A DNA stretch of 5,303 nt from an uncultured bacterium (lineage in GTDB: Bacteria > Patescibacteriota > Minisyncoccia > Phycocordibacterales > CAIJYI01), in NCBI GenBank assembly GCA_937871115.1, contig CALMXW010000027.1, positions 1-5,303 on the forward strand. The letters run 5' to 3'. This document shows positions 4,701 to 5,303 of the stretch, piece by piece (the stretch's first letter is position 1; each line of letters opens with the position of its first letter). The position numbers were made by a program, and so were the translations under genes. The notes beneath the pieces are model-generated. The model saw only the letters and a program-made list of their open reading frames with translations, was not told the origin of the DNA and made no database searches.

Positions 4701-4794
4701 CACAAACTCGGGAATAATTAAAATCCCCAATGTCTGGCCGAGCGAAGCGAGGAGACCCGAGGACTTGGGGATTTTAATTATTCCCGAGTTTGTG
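4701..4794. repeat. Perfect 30-bp inverted repeat with 34-nt spacer
   Basis: The left arm (4701-4730) and the right arm (4765-4794) are exact reverse complements over 30 bases, around a 34-nt spacer (4731-4764) rich in GAG/GCGA words. The inner stem is CCCC/GGGG flanked by AAAAT and ATTTTAATTATT, so on either strand the core looks like an intrinsic terminator with a big loop. The outer 21 bases of the right arm are also the last six codons and stop of ruvX (HKLGNN). Spacer bases GTCT (4732-4735) and AGAC (4753-4756) could form an inner second stem. Possible natures: bidirectional terminator or mRNA processing/stability hairpin between ruvX and the MetG-like gene, or a small mobile palindromic (REP/MITE-like) element that landed on the ruvX 3' end. 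The repeat is directly seen; its role is inference. Confidence 0.9.
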
Positions 4795-5172
4795 TTTCCT
4801 CTCTAAATAACCCTGCAAAATCAGCGCCGCGGCAGAAGCATCGCTATGATTTCCTGCTCCGCCGAGATTTCTCGCCTGCGCACTCGTGAGAAACTCGGGT
4901 TCGAAATGTACCGGAAGGTTGGTTGTCGCTTCGAGCTCTTTTTTAAACGCGGCGATTTTCTCCTGCACCGGATTTGCCCCTCCTTGGAAGTCGCGCGACT
5001 CGCCGAGCACAATCTCCCCCACCCCTTTCTCCCCGCAAATCTTCACAATCTCGTCGAGAAGCTTCTTAGTATTCGCCAGAGCGGCGAGCGGAAAAGCCAT
5101 CTCCCCGCCCTCGTCCGAGATGGCGAGTCCCACATACTTTGTGCCATAATCTACCCCTAAAAATCTGGTCAT
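4774..5172 (-). CDS. ruvX: RuvX/YqgF family Holliday-junction resolvase-like nuclease
   Basis: A 132-residue RNase H-fold protein of the YqgF family. Members are linked to 16S rRNA 5' processing and, by fold, to Holliday-junction cleavage. The first catalytic strand FLGVDYGTKYVGLAIS (4-19) has D8. GEIVLGES (52-59) takes the place of the usual VVGLP. The third motif is FEPEFLTSAQA (90-100) where DERLTT is usual, with E91/E93 as likely metal ligands. SDASAAALILQGYLE (110-124) carries D111. All acidic positions expected for activity appear present, although the second and third motifs diverge from the Escherichia coli form. The C-terminal tail after residue 126 (HKLGNN) is encoded by one arm of the 30-bp inverted repeat, so it is probably not original to the protein. 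The ATG at 5172 places the first motif at the usual distance; no Shine-Dalgarno is seen. Confidence 0.9.
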   Translation of the reverse strand: MTRFLGVDYGTKYVGLAISDEGGEMAFPLAALANTKKLLDEIVKICGEKGVGEIVLGESRDFQGGANPVQEKIAAFKKELEATTNLPVHFEPEFLTSAQARNLGGAGNHSDASAAALILQGYLERKHKLGNN

Positions 5173-5238
5173 ACTCTAATGCTAGAGAAAATTTTAAAAA
5201 AATGCTAGTATGCAGGAAATTCAGCCCGGCTGGATTTT
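5173..5238. promoter_or_regulatory. Divergent promoter region, ruvX and tRNA-Ser
   Basis: On the plus strand TAGAGA (5183-5188), a 17-nt spacer and an extended -10, TGC-TAGTAT (5203-5211), would start tRNA-Ser transcription about 20 nt before the tRNA. On the minus strand TAAAAT (5191-5196) could be the -10 of ruvX, giving a leader of roughly 12 nt. The octamer AATGCTAG occurs twice, at 5178-5185 and 5201-5208, 23 bases apart. CTCTA/TAGAG (5174-5187) forms a small stem one base before the ruvX start codon. CAGCCCGGCTG (5222-5232) is a short palindrome. The promoter matches are moderate. Confidence 0.35.
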
Positions 5239-5303
5239 GGAGGAGTCGCATAGTGGTTTAGTGCACCGGTCTTGAAAACCGGAGTGCCGCAAGGTACCGC
5301 GAG
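5239..5303 (+). tRNA. trnS(uga): tRNA-Ser (anticodon UGA), cut by the window end
   Basis: The 5' acceptor strand GGAGGAG (5239-5245), a D arm GCAT/GTGC with a GG-bearing loop, and an anticodon stem CCGGT/ACCGG around CTTGAAA give anticodon TGA (5273-5275), which reads UCA and related serine codons. The long variable arm has a 5-bp stem GTGCC (5284-5288)/GGTAC (5293-5297) with a GCAA loop, the class II form that marks serine tRNAs. The window ends after the 5' strand of the T stem (GCGAG, 5299-5303), so the T loop and 3' acceptor are missing only because of the cut. Confidence 0.93.

Noticed and set aside
4320..4721. Plus-strand frame ending in HKLGNN
   Set aside because: It is antisense to the MetG-like gene; its ending matches ruvX only because both arms of the inverted repeat encode the same words.
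4701..4794. CRISPR repeat or IS element ends
   Set aside because: There is only one inverted pair, no regularly spaced direct repeats, no transposase frame between the arms, and no target-site duplication seen.

Overview
The window most resembles a genome of the Patescibacteria (CPR), probably a Parcubacteria-like lineage. This is inference from gene content and protein style: a compact pilM-pilN-pilO cluster followed by a small membrane protein instead of a recognisable pilP/pilQ pair, a short divergent RuvX/YqgF, a free-standing MetG C-terminal tRNA-binding domain, a secreted peptidoglycan-binding/FN3 protein, and no clear Shine-Dalgarno sequence before any of the eight genes. No ribosomal or marker gene is present to prove it.

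Layout, left to right. 1-107: non-coding or edge sequence with a hairpin followed by a T-run. 108-794 (-): exported peptidoglycan-binding plus fibronectin-III-like protein. 795-1037: divergent intergenic region with several palindromes. 1038-1550 (+): small ECF-type sigma factor with no visible anti-sigma partner. 1620-1691 (-): tRNA-Arg(UCU). 1722-4276 (-): four tightly packed type IV pilus genes, transcribed pilM, pilN, pilO, then a small single-pass membrane protein, with gaps of 1 to 6 bases. 4337-4687 (-): MetG-like tRNA-binding protein. 4701-4794: a perfect 30-bp inverted repeat with a 34-nt spacer, one arm of which encodes the last residues of the next gene. 4774-5172 (-): RuvX/YqgF nuclease. 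5239-5303 (+): tRNA-Ser(UGA), cut by the window end.

How the genes fit together. PilM (cytoplasmic, actin-like), PilN and PilO (bitopic inner-membrane proteins) form the alignment platform of a type IV pilus. The fourth gene sits where pilP would be and is likely part of the same machine. In small-genome, host-associated bacteria such pili serve attachment and DNA uptake. The pilM promoter is the best in the window: an extended -10 (TGCTATAAT on the minus strand) placed so that transcription would begin at the start codon, with a perfect 13-nt inverted repeat in the -10/-35 spacer. The sigma factor and the surface protein are divergent and could be a regulator and its target, which is not shown by sequence alone.

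The strongest unusual items are the 94-nt palindromic element at the 3' end of ruvX, the apparently leaderless pilM with its operator-like repeat, the palindrome-rich control region of an orphan sigma factor, and the uncharacterised fourth pilus-cluster protein. I do not see a wholly new system.
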